Shown here in pieces: positions 1 through 7,834 of a stretch of 51,465 nucleotides of DNA. Each line of letters opens with the position of its first letter. The stretch's first letter is position 1. A program made the translations under genes and the position numbers. The notes below the pieces were generated by a model, which ran no database searches, was not told the origin of the DNA, and worked only from the letters and a program-made list of their open reading frames with translations. Source of the DNA: Bradyrhizobium sp. (GTDB lineage: Bacteria; Pseudomonadota; Alphaproteobacteria; Rhizobiales; Xanthobacteraceae); assembly GCF_030693485.1 (NCBI RefSeq), contig NZ_JAUYAN010000327.1, forward strand, positions 1 to 51,465, given 5' to 3'.

Positions 1-247
1 GCCTCCGCAGGCAAGCCGCCCTTTGACTGTCGAAGGTTTCGGCCAGTTGCGGACAATCGGCTACCGCCGAGACCGGCATATCGCTCCGGGTTGCGGCCCG
101 TGAGCGCGAGGCGTCCAGCGCCCGGTCGAGTGCGAAAATCAGCGCGATCGCGATAGCCAGCAGGACCGCGACCTGGGTTGCGGACAGGCCAGCGGCCTTG
201 GGCCAGATACCTTCGCTTCGTTGCGAAGGGGTGTGTGAACGTGGCAT
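1..247 (-). CDS. Small membrane-anchored protein of unknown function (3' end outside window)
   Basis: The frame runs from an ATG at 247 down to the window edge without a stop, so only the first 82 residues are visible. A GGAG ribosome binding site lies eight bases before the ATG. Residues about 20-42 form one hydrophobic helix (AGLSATQVAVLLAIAIALIF), after a short basic N-terminus, so the protein is probably anchored in the inner membrane with the rest (ending in a Cys-containing stretch, DCPQLAETFDSQRAACLRR) in the periplasm. I do not recognise a family. It is divergent from the hydrolase gene at 514 and shares with it an intergenic region that carries a CRP-like site. Confidence 0.5.
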   Translation of the reverse strand, partial: MPRSHTPSQRSEGIWPKAAGLSATQVAVLLAIAIALIFALDRALDASRSRAATRSDMPVSAVADCPQLAETFDSQRAACLRR

Positions 248-305
248 GGATGCTTCTCCACGGTTCGCCCCCCAATGCCTGTTAGCTCGAATGGCGCATC
301 GACGC

Positions 306-321
306 TGTGAAGTGCTTCACA
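306..321. promoter_or_regulatory. CRP-type operator, perfect TGTGA-N6-TCACA
   Basis: The sequence TGTGAAGTGCTTCACA is a perfect match to the core consensus of CRP/FNR-family sites of the CRP type. It lies about 60 bp upstream of the minus-strand membrane protein and about 190 bp upstream of the hydrolase start at 514, so it could act on either gene. That a CRP homologue binds it is inference. Confidence 0.5.
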
Positions 322-513
322 TCGCCGAATGTTTTTTCCGCCCGTGAATAGCGGTGCCGATGATGGTGCAATCAATTGCCGTTCAGCGGAATTCTCGAAG
401 CCGCAATATTCGCGATCGCGTTTAGCATCAATTTTTTGCTCGCCGCGGCGCGTATTTCGCGATTAAGCTGGTCGCCGCTGGTAGAAGAAAAAATTGCAGC
501 GGGGAGTCCATTT

Positions 514-1434
514 TTGACGCGTGCATCCTCTTCCTATCGGCTGGAGCCGTTGCGCCGCGTCGATGCCGGCGTTCTCGACGTCGCCTATTACGAGGCGGGG
601 CCGGCCGACGGTCCGGTCGTGATGCTGTTGCACGGCTTCCCTTACGACATCCATGCTTATGTCGATGTCGCCCCTGACCTGGCGGCGCAGGGTTGCCGCG
701 TCATCGTTCCCTATTTGCGCGGTTACGGACCGACCCGGTTCCGCGACAAGGCGACGCCGCGCTCGGGAGAGCAGGCCGCGTTGGGCGCCGACCTGATCGC
801 GCTGATCGATGCGCTCGGTATCCAGCGCGCGGTTTTCGCCGGCTACGACTGGGGCGGCCGCGCCGCCTGCGTCGGCGCCGCGCTATGGCCGGAGCGCTGC
901 GCGGGGCTGGTGTCGCTCAACAGCTACAATATTCAGGATATCGCCAGAGCCATGGTGCCTGCCAGCGCCGAGCGCGAGGTCCCGCTCTGGTACCAGTATT
1001 ATTTCCAGATCGAGCGTGGCCGCGCCGGCCTTGCCGCCAACCGGCGCGAGATCGCGAAAATTCTCTGGCAACAATGGTCGCCGAACTGGGCTTTCGACGA
1101 TGCGACCTTCGAACGCTCGGCCACAGCCTTCGAGAATCCTGACTATGTCGACGTCGTGATCCACAGTTACCGCCATCGCTACGCGCTGGCCGAAGGCGAT
1201 CCGCAATATGCGGCGCTGGAACGTCAGTTAGCGGCGCAGCCTGCGATTTCCGTTCCCGCCATCACCCTGGACGGAGCCGGCGACGGCGTGTTCCCCGCCA
1301 ATGACGGCACCGCGACCGCGGCGAAATTTACCGGCCCGCGCAGCCATCGGGTGATCCCGCGCGCGGGGCACAATTTGCCGCAGGAAGAACCGGAAGCGTT
1401 TGCGGCAGCGGTGATGGAGTTGATCAAGTCGTAG
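514..1434 (+). CDS. Alpha/beta-fold hydrolase, epoxide hydrolase/haloalkane dehalogenase type
   Basis: This is a soluble alpha/beta hydrolase of 306 residues, the usual length for the epoxide hydrolase branch. The oxyanion-hole motif HGFP is near residue 45. The nucleophile elbow GYDWGG, near residue 110, has Asp rather than Ser, which marks epoxide hydrolases and dehalogenases. The base His is in RAGHNLPQEEPEAF close to the C-terminus, and GAGDGVF supplies the likely acid. The open frame extends upstream to 376, but the TTG at 514 is preceded at seven bases by GGGGAG and begins where family similarity begins, so I use it. The substrate cannot be told from sequence. The gene stands alone, convergent with the ABC exporter permease. 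Confidence 0.85.
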   Translation: MTRASSSYRLEPLRRVDAGVLDVAYYEAGPADGPVVMLLHGFPYDIHAYVDVAPDLAAQGCRVIVPYLRGYGPTRFRDKATPRSGEQAALGADLIALIDALGIQRAVFAGYDWGGRAACVGAALWPERCAGLVSLNSYNIQDIARAMVPASAEREVPLWYQYYFQIERGRAGLAANRREIAKILWQQWSPNWAFDDATFERSATAFENPDYVDVVIHSYRHRYALAEGDPQYAALERQLAAQPAISVPAITLDGAGDGVFPANDGTATAAKFTGPRSHRVIPRAGHNLPQEEPEAFAAAVMELIKS

Positions 1435-1537
1435 GAAAAAATTGACCACCGTCATCCGCGAGATAGTTCGGCAGGCGGGCGCCTGCGTGGTGGGACGACA
1501 AATTCTTGCCGGAGACGCGGAGACCGGACGACGAATC

Positions 1538-3064
1538 TCAATCCCGCCGCGGGCTGATCTTCCAGGTCACCGCGATGATGGCGGCGGTGATCAGGCCGCT
1601 GATCAGGCCGGCGATCGGCATTGCCAGCGCCAGCACGGCGGTGGCGGCCCAGCCGATCGAGGAGAAGGCTTCGGCGAAGGTGGCGAACCGCGACGAGGTC
1701 TGGCGGCGGCGGAACTGGCTGCGCCTTACCTGCACACGGAACCAGTGCTGGATCGCGGTCGCCGATCCCGCCGCGACGATGATGCCGAGCGTGGTGACAG
1801 CAGCTTGCAGCGGCGCGGCATAGGCCAGCGCCATCAACAGCGGCGCGAAGATCAAGGCGATCGCGATCAGCACCACCTCGATCTTGGCGCGGGTGACGCG
1901 TGACGCCGGCAACGGCGCGGTTGCCACCAGGTCGGGGGCGTCCTCGCCCGAAATCGTCAGCCAGGCGAGGCCGCCCGCGAGCTGACCCGCGGCCATCACG
2001 ATGACAGGCGTGATCAGCACGAGGGCGGCGTCGCTGTCGGCGAAGCTTTTCCACAGCAGCAGCGCTGGCGGCACCAGATAGAGGAGCTGCATCAGGCTCT
2101 GCGACAGCAGCCAGGGATCGCGCTTCAACAGCACGAATTCCTTCCAGCGCAGCGCCTGCTGCCGCGAACCGGCGCGAAACGCCTTTGCGCTGAAACCTTG
2201 CCGGGTGGTCGCGGGGTTGGCCGAAGCGCTGACGACGGTATCGGCGAAGCGCGGCGAGAAGATCGCCATGACAGCGCCGAGCAGCACGAGGCTGCCGGCC
2301 AAAAGACACAGCAGCGCTTCGCCGTCGCCAAGCGCGGCGCGCGCCGGCCACCAGACGACGCTGTCGAGCGCCGGCGCGAAGACCGCCGCGCTGTCCGACG
2401 TCAGCACCGCGAACCGCGCCAGCGTGCCGTAGGACAGGATCGCGGCAATCTGTAACGCAATGACGAAACCGGCACCGATCACGGCGGCGAGGATTTGCGC
2501 CACCAGCCGGGTGCGGCTCGGGCCGATCAGGCGAAACAGCACGACCGTGACCGCGATCGCGACCGCCGCGGCGCTCAGGCCAATGGCGACGACCACGCCG
2601 AACGCGGCAAGCCAGCGCCAGCCGCCTCCGATCACGAGAACATCGACGAACGGCGACGACAATAGAAGCGCCATCGCCGTGACCTGAAGCGCGATCGCCG
2701 CGATGCGAACCGAAAACACATTGGCCAGGGCGACCGGCGACGACATGATCAGATCGAGATCGGCGCGGGCGTAAAATACCCGCGTCACCGATTCGATGGC
2801 CTGCGACAGCATCAGCGCCCATGCCAGCAGGATGGTCGCAGTGATGACGATCAGGGTGGATTTATCCAGGGGCTCCTGCAGGTCGGCATACCGGCCGATC
2901 ACAGCGTAGGCGGGCAGGTGCATGATCGCTGCAAGAACGATCAACCCGAAAATGGCTGTGCGCTTGCGGCCCTTGCGGCCGGCGGTGAGCATCGCCAGCC
3001 CCTCACGCCATGCCAGCCGGATTTCGTGCCGGGCAAACCAGGTCAGATCCGCTGACGAGCTCAT
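1538..3064 (-). CDS. ABC-2 type transporter permease, multi-span
   Basis: This 508-residue protein is very hydrophobic, with about ten to twelve predicted membrane segments (for example FGLIVLAAIMHLPAYAV and LIVITATILLAWALML) and a central soluble loop rich in Arg and Lys near residues 270-310. Its ATG overlaps the stop of the ATPase gene upstream by four bases (ATGA, 3061-3064), so the two are translationally coupled and should form one exporter. There is no binding protein gene nearby, which fits export rather than import. The substrate is unknown. A gap of about 100 bp separates its end from the convergent hydrolase gene; I see no clear terminator there. Confidence 0.8.
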   Translation of the reverse strand: MSSSADLTWFARHEIRLAWREGLAMLTAGRKGRKRTAIFGLIVLAAIMHLPAYAVIGRYADLQEPLDKSTLIVITATILLAWALMLSQAIESVTRVFYARADLDLIMSSPVALANVFSVRIAAIALQVTAMALLLSSPFVDVLVIGGGWRWLAAFGVVVAIGLSAAAVAIAVTVVLFRLIGPSRTRLVAQILAAVIGAGFVIALQIAAILSYGTLARFAVLTSDSAAVFAPALDSVVWWPARAALGDGEALLCLLAGSLVLLGAVMAIFSPRFADTVVSASANPATTRQGFSAKAFRAGSRQQALRWKEFVLLKRDPWLLSQSLMQLLYLVPPALLLWKSFADSDAALVLITPVIVMAAGQLAGGLAWLTISGEDAPDLVATAPLPASRVTRAKIEVVLIAIALIFAPLLMALAYAAPLQAAVTTLGIIVAAGSATAIQHWFRVQVRRSQFRRRQTSSRFATFAEAFSSIGWAATAVLALAMPIAGLISGLITAAIIAVTWKISPRRD

Positions 3065-3813
3065 GCCGCGGCGGCCTCGGTGTCGACCAGCGCGATGAAC
3101 ATGTCCTCGAGGCTGGTGTCGTTGCGCCCGTTCTGCTGGCGCAATTCGCTCAGCGTCCCCTCGGCGATCAGCCGGCCCGATGCGATCACCCCGATCCGGT
3201 CAGCCATCCGTTCCGCCACTTCCAGGATATGCGTGGTCATGATCACGGTGCAGCCCGATCGCACCCGGTCGCCGAGCAGGCCCTTGACGTGGCGCGCCGA
3301 TACGGCGTCGAGCCCGGTGAGCGGCTCGTCGAGGATGATCAGGCGCGGGTCATGCACCAGGGCTCCTGCCAGCGCCACCTTCTGGCGCATGCCCTTGGAG
3401 AAACCCTCGCAGCGCTCGTGCAGATGCGGTTCGAGGCCGAGCGAAACCAAAAGATCGCGCGCCGATGGTTCGGAAACCGCGGGGTCGATGCCCCACAGCC
3501 CGGCGACGAAGGCGAGATATTCCAGCGGGGTCAGCTTGTCATAAATCATCGGCTCGTCCGACACCCATGCCGTGATCTGCTTGGCGGCGACGGGATCGGC
3601 CAGCGCGTCGATACCGAGCACCGAGACCGAGCCGGCATCGGGCCGCAGCAGGCCGGCCACCATTCGCAGCGTCGTGGTCTTGCCGGCGCCGTTGGGCCCG
3701 AGCAGCGCATAAAACTCGCCGGTTCGGACGGTCAGATCGAGCGCATCGACCGCGAGGCGGTCAAAACGCTTCGTTAACCCTCGTAACGCCAGCGCGGATT
3801 CGTCGGGCTTCAT
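3061..3813 (-). CDS. ABC transporter ATP-binding protein (exporter type)
   Basis: The gene encodes an ABC ATPase of 250 residues. Walker A is GPNGAGKTT, the signature region is FSKGMRQK, and Walker B is LIILDEPLTGLD, followed by the switch His in MTTHILEVAERM. The closeness to CcmA/NatA-type ATPases and the coupling to an ABC-2 permease suggest an efflux system. The open frame extends to 3951, but residues before the MKPDESAL start do not look like protein, and the ATPase domain begins immediately after that Met. A start at 3837 is also possible. Substrate unknown. Confidence 0.85.
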   Translation of the reverse strand: MKPDESALALRGLTKRFDRLAVDALDLTVRTGEFYALLGPNGAGKTTTLRMVAGLLRPDAGSVSVLGIDALADPVAAKQITAWVSDEPMIYDKLTPLEYLAFVAGLWGIDPAVSEPSARDLLVSLGLEPHLHERCEGFSKGMRQKVALAGALVHDPRLIILDEPLTGLDAVSARHVKGLLGDRVRSGCTVIMTTHILEVAERMADRIGVIASGRLIAEGTLSELRQQNGRNDTSLEDMFIALVDTEAAAA

Positions 3814-3992
3814 GTCGGGGCGACCCTGCCGTTGCATCGGATCGCACCATGGACCGAAGAACTTTCGGCGCGGTGAATCGAGGGCGGCAAATCCCGCCGG
3901 TGCGCGGTCTGCCCGTGACTGTGCAAAGGCGGTTGCCCGGGACTGCGGCATTTGTCCGCAACCGGCCCGCCGGGACGGCAGCCAGCGTTAAG

Positions 3993-4022
3993 TTGACAGG
4001 GATCAGTGCTTTGGGCTGTATA
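3993..4022 (+). promoter_or_regulatory. Candidate sigma-70-type promoter of the liv-type operon
   Basis: TTGACA at 3993-3998 is followed after 18 bases by TGTATA at 4017-4022. The -35 hexamer is perfect and the -10 is weak. It lies about 110 bp upstream of the livH start and no other gene intervenes. The assignment rests on sequence match and position only. Confidence 0.4.
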
Positions 4023-4134
4023 CGGCCAGGTGTTCGCGAGTGCTTCGACACTGTCGATGCGGGCAGCGACTAGACACAAGATGCGGCAAAGGTGACCGAT
4101 AGAGTCGCCGCGCATCGGGGGAGGGATATCTGCA

Positions 4135-5010
4135 ATGCTGGACTTCGTTCAGCAGTTGGTGAGCGGTATTGCGCTCGGCTGCGTCTACGGCCTAATCGCG
4201 CTCGGTTTCGTCCTGGTATACAAGGCGACCGAAGTCGTTAATTTTGCGCAGGGCGACCTGATGATGCTGGGCGGATTCTTCGCCTTCACCTTCATCGGCA
4301 TCCTCGGCCTCAATTACTGGCTTGGTTTCGTCGGCGCGGTCATCGCGATGGCGCTGTTCGGCATGCTGGCGGAGCGGGTCGTGGTGCGCCCGATCCTCGG
4401 TTATCCGCAATTCTCCATCATCATGGCGACGATCGGGCTCGGATACTTCCTGCGCTCCATGGCCGGCATCATCTGGGGTACCGACGACCTCAAGATCGAG
4501 ACGCCGTTCAGCCAGGGCGTGCTGCGGATCGGCAGCCTGGTACTGGCCTATGACAAACTCTCCGTCATCGCGGCGACCATCATCCTGTGCGCGCTGCTGT
4601 ATCTGTTCTTTAACCGGACCACGCTCGGCACCGCAATGCGGGCGAGTTCGGAGAACATGCTGGCGGCCTATTATATGGGCATTCCGGTCAAACGCGTGGT
4701 GTCGATCGTGTGGGCGATCTCGGCGGCGGTGGCGACCGCGGCCGGCGTGCTGCTGGCGCCGATCACCTTCATCCACTCCAATGTCGGCCTGGTGCTGGGG
4801 CTGAAGGCCTTTCCGGCGGCGGTGCTCGGCGGCTTCGGTTCGATCCCCGGCGCGGTGGTGGGCGGCGTGCTGATCGGGGTGATCGAGAGCATGGCCGGTT
4901 TCTACCTGCCGCAGGGATGGAAGGATGTCGCGCCCTACCTCGTTCTGCTGATCGTATTGCTGCTCAAGCCCGAAGGCCTGTTCGGCCATCACGCGCGCAA
5001 GAAGGTTTGA
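4135..5010 (+). CDS. livH: Branched-chain amino acid-type ABC transporter permease (LivH family)
   Basis: This 291-residue integral membrane protein matches the LivH family in length and motifs. It starts QLVSGIALGCVYGLIALGF, then VVNFAQGDLMMLGGF, the typical LivH N-terminal signature, and ends with the conserved AVLGGFGSIPGAVVGG loop that contacts the ATPase, followed by LLKPEGLFG. A GGGAGG motif lies about ten bases before the ATG. It is the first gene of a tightly spaced operon with livM, livG, livF, an acyl-CoA ligase and a binding protein. In this family the cargo is often not leucine: the ligase nearby suggests a carboxylic acid. Confidence 0.92.
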   Translation: MLDFVQQLVSGIALGCVYGLIALGFVLVYKATEVVNFAQGDLMMLGGFFAFTFIGILGLNYWLGFVGAVIAMALFGMLAERVVVRPILGYPQFSIIMATIGLGYFLRSMAGIIWGTDDLKIETPFSQGVLRIGSLVLAYDKLSVIAATIILCALLYLFFNRTTLGTAMRASSENMLAAYYMGIPVKRVVSIVWAISAAVATAAGVLLAPITFIHSNVGLVLGLKAFPAAVLGGFGSIPGAVVGGVLIGVIESMAGFYLPQGWKDVAPYLVLLIVLLLKPEGLFGHHARKKV

Positions 5011-5019
5011 GGATCAGCC

Positions 5020-6171
5020 ATGCGTTTCATGTTCAAGACCGACTATGAAGACGACATCAAGCTGTTTCCGCACGGCGGCTATATTGTCACCTACGGCATT
5101 TTGCTGGCGTTCCTGGCGGTAGCCCCCTTCGTTCTCTCCAGTTATCTCGTCAGCCAGATGGTGTTCGTCTTCATCTACGCCACCGTCGGCGTCGGGCTGA
5201 TGATCCTGACCGGCTTCACCGGGCAGGCATCGCTTGGCCATGCCGCCTTCCTCGCCATCGGCGCCTATACCGCGGGGTATCTGCAACAATACAACGTGCC
5301 GTTCCCGGTATATTTCCTGGTTGCGGGCGTGCTGACCGGCACCGTCGGGGCCATGGTCGGGTTCCCGGCGCTGCGGCTGCAGGGCATCTATCTGGTGATT
5401 GCGACGATTTCCTTCGCTTTCATCATCGAGGAAATCCTGGCGCGCTGGGAAAGCGTCACCCATGGCAACGAGGGCATGCGGGTCAAGGCGCTGCAATTCC
5501 TCGGCACCACGGTGTCGCGCGACAGTCCCTCTTTCTACTTCCTCTGTCTTGCCGTGCTGGCAATCACCATCCTCGCCACGCTCAATTTGCTGCGCTCGCC
5601 GACCGGCCGCGCCTTCGTCGCGATCCGAGACAGCGAGACCGCGGCCCGCAGCATGGGCGTCAACGTATCGCTCTACAAGGTCAAGTCGTTTGCGATCTCG
5701 GCGGCGATCACCGGCTTTGCCGGCGTGCTGTTCGCCCACAAGCTGTCCTTCATCAGCCCGGAAATGTTCACGCTGCAGCTCTCGATCGAGTTCATCATCG
5801 TGATCCTGATCGGCGGCGCCTTCAGCCCGCATGGCGCCGTGCTGGGCGCGATCTTCATCGTCATGATCGATCCGTTCCTGACCTACCTCAAGGACGACGT
5901 GCCCGGAATGATCGCCGCCGTGGCCGCGACCTTCGGCGCCGGTGCCGAGATGGCCGCGACGATCAAGACCAATGTGGCCGCGTTCGCTTCCGCCAACGGG
6001 CTGAAAGGCGCGATCTACGGGGTCATCATCGTGGTGTTCGTGCTGTTCGAGCCGCTCGGGCTTTACGGACGCTGGCTCAAGATAAAGCTCTTCTTCCAGC
6101 TGTTCCCGCTCTACAAGCGCGCCACCTTCAAGCGACAGAAGATTTACGTCAAATCGGAGCGTAACCGATGA
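5020..6171 (+). CDS. livM: Branched-chain amino acid-type ABC transporter permease (LivM family)
   Basis: The product is the second inner-membrane subunit, 383 residues with about ten membrane segments. Family motifs include MILTGFTGQASLGHAAFLAIGAY near residue 65 and the ATPase-contact loop IGGAFSPHGAVLGA near residue 270, where the family usually has GGxGTxxGPxxGA. The segment after it (about 290-330) is longer than in Escherichia coli LivM and contains a small helical insertion (GMIAAVAATFGAGAEMAATI). The start follows an AGGA motif at seven bases. Its stop overlaps the livG ATG by four bases. Confidence 0.92.
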   Translation: MRFMFKTDYEDDIKLFPHGGYIVTYGILLAFLAVAPFVLSSYLVSQMVFVFIYATVGVGLMILTGFTGQASLGHAAFLAIGAYTAGYLQQYNVPFPVYFLVAGVLTGTVGAMVGFPALRLQGIYLVIATISFAFIIEEILARWESVTHGNEGMRVKALQFLGTTVSRDSPSFYFLCLAVLAITILATLNLLRSPTGRAFVAIRDSETAARSMGVNVSLYKVKSFAISAAITGFAGVLFAHKLSFISPEMFTLQLSIEFIIVILIGGAFSPHGAVLGAIFIVMIDPFLTYLKDDVPGMIAAVAATFGAGAEMAATIKTNVAAFASANGLKGAIYGVIIVVFVLFEPLGLYGRWLKIKLFFQLFPLYKRATFKRQKIYVKSERNR

Positions 6172-6926
6172 GCTACTTCCGCGCCGAAAACCTGTCGCTG
6201 CATTTCGGCGGTCTGAAAGCGGTCGACGCGGTCTCCTTCGCCGTGGAGAAGGGCGAGATCCTGTCGATCATCGGTCCCAACGGGGCCGGCAAGAGCTCGA
6301 TCTTCAACCTGGTGTCGCGGATCTACAATCCGACTTCGGGCCGGATTTTCTTCGAGGACCAGGACATCACCGACGAGCCCGCCTTCGGCATCGCCAAGCT
6401 CGGCATCGCCCGCACCTTCCAGAATATCGAACTGTTCGAGAATGCCACCGTGCTGAGCAACCTTCTGGTCGGCCGGCACCGGCACTCCACCACCCAGCTC
6501 TGGCAGGAACTGCTGTTTCTGCCGAGCGTACGCGCGAACGAGAAGGTCCATCGCCGCCGGGTCGAGCAGGTGATCGAGTTTCTCGATCTCGAGCCATACC
6601 GCGACAAGCTGATCTCGGGGCTGCCCTATGGCGTGCGCAAGGTGATCGAACTGGCGCGGGCGCTCTGCACCGAGCCGAAGCTGATCCTGCTCGACGAGCC
6701 GTCGTCCGGGCTGAATGTCGAGGAGACCGCCGACATGTCGTTCTGGATCCGGGACATGAAGACCGAGCTCGGCATCACGGTGCTGATGGTCGAGCACGAC
6801 ATGACGCTGGTGAACCGGGTATCCGACCGCGTGATCGCACTGAACTACGGCAGGGTGCTGGCGATGGGGTCGCCGGCCGAGGTGCAGCGTCATCCCGACG
6901 TCGTCGCCGCCTATCTCGGCGCCTAG
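6168..6926 (+). CDS. livG: ABC transporter ATP-binding protein (LivG family)
   Basis: The 252-residue ATPase has Walker A GPNGAGKSS near residue 36, a Q-loop in ARTFQNIELF, and Walker B LILLDEPSSGLN. The signature region is shortened to ISGLPYGVRKVIELARAL, the usual LivG form in which the canonical LSGGQ is replaced by LPYG. The LivG hallmark LxxEHDMxLV is present as LMVEHDMTLV. Overlap with livM (ATGA) shows translational coupling. It should pair with LivF to power the LivHM channel. Confidence 0.92.
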   Translation: MSYFRAENLSLHFGGLKAVDAVSFAVEKGEILSIIGPNGAGKSSIFNLVSRIYNPTSGRIFFEDQDITDEPAFGIAKLGIARTFQNIELFENATVLSNLLVGRHRHSTTQLWQELLFLPSVRANEKVHRRRVEQVIEFLDLEPYRDKLISGLPYGVRKVIELARALCTEPKLILLDEPSSGLNVEETADMSFWIRDMKTELGITVLMVEHDMTLVNRVSDRVIALNYGRVLAMGSPAEVQRHPDVVAAYLGA

Positions 6927-6937
6927 AGGATGATGCC

Positions 6938-7717
6938 ATGAGCACTTCCGACATCATTCTGAAGCTCAGCAATATCGAGAGCTATTACGGGCCGATCATG
7001 GCCATCCGCGGCATCAGCATCGAGGTGCCGCGCGGCAAGATCGTGACCCTGCTCGGCGCAAACGGCGCCGGCAAGACCACGGTGCTGAAAACCATTTCCG
7101 GCATTCTCGATCCGCAGAAGGGTTCGATCGAGTTCCTCGGCAAGCCGATCCAGCGCATGGAGGCCGACAAGATCGTGCGGCTCGGCCTCAGCCATGTACC
7201 GGAGGGGCGCGAGGTGTTTCCGTTCCTGAGCGTGCGCGAGAACCTGATGATGGGCGCCTATCCGCGCAAGGATCGCGACGGCGTCGCCGGCGACCTGGAA
7301 CTGGTCTACGGCTATTTCCCGCGGCTTCGGGAGCGGATCGACCAGCCGGCCGGGCAGCTGTCGGGTGGCGAGCAGCAGATGCTGGCGATCGGGCGGGCGT
7401 TAATGAACCGGCCGACGCTGCTTTTGCTCGACGAGCCGTCGCTCGGCCTGTCGCCGATCCTGGTCAAGGAGATATTCACGATCATCAAACGGGTCAACGA
7501 AGAGCAGGGCATGTCGATCCTGCTGGTCGAGCAAAACGCCAAGATCGCGCTGGAAACCGCCCATTACGGCTATGTCCTGGAAATCGGCCGGGTGGTCATG
7601 AACGACACCTGCGAGCGGCTGATGAATTCCCCGGACATTCAGGAATTCTATCTCGGCGCCAAGGAAGAGGGCGCACGGGGCGAACGGCGCTGGAAAAAGA
7701 AGAAAACCTGGCGCTGA
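6938..7717 (+). CDS. livF: ABC transporter ATP-binding protein (LivF family)
   Basis: This ATPase of 259 residues has Walker A GANGAGKTT, signature LSGGEQQMLAIGRAL, Walker B LLLLDEPSLGLSP and switch region LLVEQNAKIALE, all in the LivF form. The start ATG follows AGAGGA at seven bases and is 11 bases after livG. The C-terminus carries an unusual basic tail (GERRWKKKKTWR) not needed for ATPase function. It is the second ATPase of the importer. Confidence 0.92.
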   Translation: MSTSDIILKLSNIESYYGPIMAIRGISIEVPRGKIVTLLGANGAGKTTVLKTISGILDPQKGSIEFLGKPIQRMEADKIVRLGLSHVPEGREVFPFLSVRENLMMGAYPRKDRDGVAGDLELVYGYFPRLRERIDQPAGQLSGGEQQMLAIGRALMNRPTLLLLDEPSLGLSPILVKEIFTIIKRVNEEQGMSILLVEQNAKIALETAHYGYVLEIGRVVMNDTCERLMNSPDIQEFYLGAKEEGARGERRWKKKKTWR

Positions 7718-7834
7718 TGCGGGATTGGCTTTTGGGGAAGATTCGGCGTTAAATACGGGTTCTGTCGCGCGGAAAAGACTGGCTGCCAAGGCCGGCACAA
7801 GCAGACGGGGCCGAGAGGCGAGAGGGAACGACGT

